Shown here piece by piece: positions 49,212-52,058 of a stretch of 52,058 bases of DNA. Below the pieces are notes generated by a model, which saw only the letters and a program-made list of their open reading frames with translations, did no database searches and was not told the origin of the DNA. Within the stretch, counting starts at the first letter, position 1. Every line of letters begins with the position of its first letter. The stretch comes from an uncultured Pelagibacteraceae bacterium (lineage in GTDB: Bacteria > Pseudomonadota > Alphaproteobacteria > Pelagibacterales > Pelagibacteraceae), in the NCBI GenBank assembly GCA_902551895.1, contig CACDEU010000003.1, positions 1 to 52,058 of the forward strand, read 5' to 3'. Position numbers and translations under genes: made by a program.

Positions 49212-49439
49212 TTAGCTAGGATTTTTTTTTAAAAATTCAATATACTCTATAACTTCATCAAATTTTTCATCCTCTATATCTTTGTAACTGGCATTAAATT
49301 TACTTTTCACACATATAGCTATATGGGCATAAGGATTTCTTCCTTTTGGGTGATTTGGATGATCGGGTAATTGTCCTTGTAAATAATCACCAGCTTCCTG
49401 AATAATTTTCCAGAGTTTACTTGCGTTTTCTTTGTTCAC
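49212..49439 (-). CDS. Hypothetical protein, 75 aa
   Basis: Full ORF abutting the MFS gene (4-nt overlap) and the convergent amidinotransferase gene; soluble, domain not recognised. Confidence 0.6.
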   Translation of the reverse strand: MNKENASKLWKIIQEAGDYLQGQLPDHPNHPKGRNPYAHIAICVKSKFNASYKDIEDEKFDEVIEYIEFLKKNPS

Positions 49440-50737
49440 ACTTTCGATTGTTCTGCTTGATCATTATCTAATGTTTCAGGTGTATCAGGGTCTAATTCTA
49501 ATCCAGCTGGAGTAATTGTTGCTGGTACAGAAGTATATGTAGAGTCAGGGTTTTCTGCTACTTCTCTTACCTTCATTCTATAAACACCAAATATTCCAAT
49601 TATAATATGTGCAATTATTAAAAATATAAACAAACCATTTATATCAAACCAGCTCATAAATACTGAACAAATAATAGGACCACTTATTGCACCAATTCCA
49701 AATATAAATTGTAATCCACCACCTGCTGCTACAAATTTTTCTTTAGGTACAAAATCATTAGTATGCGCAAGATTTAGAGAAAATAATGGAAGACATAAAC
49801 CTGCATACAGTCCAATTACCATAAAAAATAAAATTTTATTAATTGATAATTCTGTTGATAAATACATATTTTCAAGACTTTGACTTCCAAAAATAATTGA
49901 AAGGAAAGAAAAAAAAGCACTTAAAAGTGTAACAGCAACTATTACTTTTCTTCTATCGAGCTTGTCTGAAAAATAACCAATCGGACCCTGAAACACAACT
50001 CCAGCCATTGTTGCAATAAAAAGTAAAATTGAAGTTTCAAATAATGTAAAATTAGCCTTTGTAGCATATACAGCCATTAAAGAAAAAAAAGCCGAGTGTA
50101 TTAAGCCTGTGCAAAAAGAACTTACAGTTCCCAATGGAGAAATTGCATATAATTCTTTTACACTTATGGTACCTATTTTTTTAAATTTAGGAGCAGATCT
50201 TTTTGTTAAAAGAATTGGAACTAGAGCTAAAGATAATAGTACTGAAACTAAAATAAACGGTTCGTAATTTGTAGGGTCGCTTACATTAAGTAAAAGCATA
50301 CCTATTCCTAATCCAGTATAAAGAATTATCATATAGGCTGATAGTAGTTGTCCTCTATTTTTATTTGTAGCTCTATCGTTTAACCAGCTTTCAGTTACTA
50401 TGTAACAACTAACCAAACTAATTCCTGTTATAAATCTACTTAGAGTCCACATTACTGGATTAACATAAACAGCTGCTAACAACGCACTTAAAGAAGCTAA
50501 AGATGCAAACGCTGCAAATACTCTAATATGTCCAACTTTTTGTACTAACTTTGGAGTAGTGTTTGATCCTAAAAAGTATCCCATAAAATAACCAGACATA
50601 AATATACCAGTTGTAATTACACTAAAGTCTTCAACAACAGATCTAATACCCATTAACTGCATTTGGAGACCATGAGCAATCATGATTGTTCCAATTCCAA
50701 TAAATAAAGCCCATGATTTGGTTACTTCTTTTTGCAT
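49436..50737 (-). CDS. MFS transporter (YcaD-like)
   Basis: 12-TM pattern, GYFMGYFLGSNTTPKLVQKVGHIRVFA, GPIGYFSDKLDRRKV. Confidence 0.88.
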   Translation of the reverse strand: MQKEVTKSWALFIGIGTIMIAHGLQMQLMGIRSVVEDFSVITTGIFMSGYFMGYFLGSNTTPKLVQKVGHIRVFAAFASLASLSALLAAVYVNPVMWTLSRFITGISLVSCYIVTESWLNDRATNKNRGQLLSAYMIILYTGLGIGMLLLNVSDPTNYEPFILVSVLLSLALVPILLTKRSAPKFKKIGTISVKELYAISPLGTVSSFCTGLIHSAFFSLMAVYATKANFTLFETSILLFIATMAGVVFQGPIGYFSDKLDRRKVIVAVTLLSAFFSFLSIIFGSQSLENMYLSTELSINKILFFMVIGLYAGLCLPLFSLNLAHTNDFVPKEKFVAAGGGLQFIFGIGAISGPIICSVFMSWFDINGLFIFLIIAHIIIGIFGVYRMKVREVAENPDSTYTSVPATITPAGLELDPDTPETLDNDQAEQSKV

Positions 50738-50791
50738 ATATATTTGCCCAATTATTACTTAATTAAAATTTTGCAAGTAATTAGTTCTGAT

Positions 50792-51654
50792 TTATGTTTT
50801 TTTTAAGGCCAGGAATGAATGAATTGCAATTGTTAATATGATAACCGAGCCACCTAAAATAGTTTCCAAGCTAGGTTGTTCTTTAATTACCATCCAAACC
50901 CATACTGGACCCAGTATAGTTTCAAGAAGAAAAAAAAGATTAACCTCGGCACCAGTTATAAATCTTGGGGCTATAGTTACTAAAACAAAAGGGATAGCAA
51001 CGCACATTACACACATTAAAGGTATGAAAATGATATCATTACCTGCCAAAGTAAAGTTTTCTACAAAGAAAAAGGCAAATATTGCAACACATAATTTACC
51101 AATTACAGCTGATGGAACAAGGTCTCTGTCTTTAGCATATCTTGCCAAAGTAGCATTACAAGCAAGACCAAAGGCTGTAACTAAACCAAAAAAATCACCT
51201 AAAAAGTTACCTAAATTTAGGGAATCATAAAAAATATAAACGCAAGCAGCAAAAGTTATAAGTATAGCAACCCATGTTTTTTATCTGGGGCTTCTTTTAA
51301 AAAAATAGCACCCAATATAGCTGAAAGCATTGGAGCCAAAGCAATCATTACCAAGGTATTGGCAACATTGGTATTTTGGATAGACAATATAAAAGTAATA
51401 TTACATGCAGAAAAACTAAAAATATAAAATATTCCTGGATAACCTATTCCAAGTAGTTTTTTCAAAAAATTCTTATTATAAAAAATTAACGTACCAATTA
51501 AAACAACTACAAAAGGTATTGCCCCTCTATAAAATAACATTCCCCATGTTTCTATGTTTGACAATCTAATTAATAATGAATCGGGCGTGATTAGAAAAAC
51601 CCCAATAAATGCCAAAAGAGAACCTTTTTGCTGATTTGATAATTTTTGCATCAT
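50792..51654 (-). pseudogene. EamA/DMT family transporter split by a frameshift in an A6/T6 run
   Basis: 51256-51654 encodes N-terminal half ending ...FLKEAPDKKHGLLYL*; restoring one A at 51277-51282 gives ...APDKKTWVAILITFAACVYIFYDSLNLGNFLGDFFGLVTAFGLACNATLARYAKD..., continuous with ORF 50792-51148. Confidence 0.85.
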
Positions 51655-51678
51655 ATTTTGAAATTATAAAAATAAACC

Positions 51679-52058
51679 TTAATTAGAATAAGGTTTTCTT
51701 GAAAATACCTTTCTTACAATTGGCTCAAAATGTTCCAAAGGTAAGGACTTATAATTAGGATCAAAAGATCCCTGATCATAATTTTCACAAAAATCGATTG
51801 TTGCTTGATAGTATTTATGGTCTTTATACTTTTCTCTTTTATTTCTATCCCCACCTAAATGATGCGCATAATAATATAATTGAAATTCTCCATGTTTTTC
51901 AACTATCCAATGAGTTTTTTCAGAAACATAAGGTTTTAAAATTGCCGCAGCATACTCTGAGTGGTTCATAGGAGCTAATTCATCGCCAATATCATGCAAG
52001 AGTGCTGCAACTATCATTTCTTCATCTTCTCCTGCTCTTAAAGCCTTTGTTGCACTTT
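51679..52058 (-). CDS. HD-domain protein (PhnZ/TmpB-like), N-terminus beyond window
   Basis: Open to the right edge: SATKALRAGEDEEMIVAALLHDIGDELAPMNHSEYAAAILKPYVSEKTHWIVEKHGEFQLYYYAHHLGGDRNKREKY... Confidence 0.75.
   Translation of the reverse strand, partial: SATKALRAGEDEEMIVAALLHDIGDELAPMNHSEYAAAILKPYVSEKTHWIVEKHGEFQLYYYAHHLGGDRNKREKYKDHKYYQATIDFCENYDQGSFDPNYKSLPLEHFEPIVRKVFSRKPYSN

Noticed and set aside
50838-51230. 130 aa plus-strand ORF opposite the split DMT transporter
   Set aside because: Lys/Thr/Pro-rich antisense translation of a TM-rich gene; looks artefactual.
51277-51282. Programmed -1 ribosomal frameshift in the DMT gene
   Set aside because: Zero-frame context is GAT AAA AAA CAT; the preceding base is T, so X-XXY-YYZ tandem slippage is not satisfied, and transporters of this family are normally encoded in one frame.
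1-52058. CRISPR arrays, tRNA/rRNA genes, insertion sequences, prophage or toxin-antitoxin/defence systems
   Set aside because: Looked for repeats, clover-leaf-like GC islands, transposase or defence-gene signatures; none seen. Intergenic gaps are too short for most of these.

Overview
AT-rich, very compact alphaproteobacterial window. Gene content, spacing and codon bias look like SAR11/Pelagibacterales; this is inferred from sequence style, with no database search. About 48 protein-coding genes are packed into many overlapping or abutting operons. I saw no rRNA, tRNA, CRISPR array or transposon. Recognisable modules: partial dksA at the left edge; a glycosyltransferase / two Fe(II)-2OG-oxygenase operon; trpB2-like, DUF1015, serC, serA and a polysaccharide-lyase-like gene; umuDC with a GTTC-N7-GTTC LexA-type box; tolC, recA, alaS, icd; psd-pssA-glycosyltransferase-rlmE; guaB without CBS domains and guaA; panB; pxpA with divergent pxpBC; an FAD oxidoreductase-DUF1365-cfa-DUF3833 lipid-modification operon; selO; a NAD-linked Mo formate dehydrogenase cluster (fdsA, fused fdsGB, fdhD, HPP, IscU-like, mobA, moeA); an amidinotransferase; three EamA/DMT transporters, one carrying a frameshift; and an HD-domain gene cut by the right edge. 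Most interesting candidates: (1) a putative O-phosphoserine module, TrpB2-like + ParB/Srx-like-motif DUF1015 + SerC + SerA with no serB; (2) a coupled GT39-(39 aa membrane peptide)-GT2-PhyH-TauD operon; (3) a formate dehydrogenase cluster carrying its own IscU-like scaffold and HPP membrane protein; (4) a LexA-type box abutting umuD plus an adjacent 11-bp tandem repeat.
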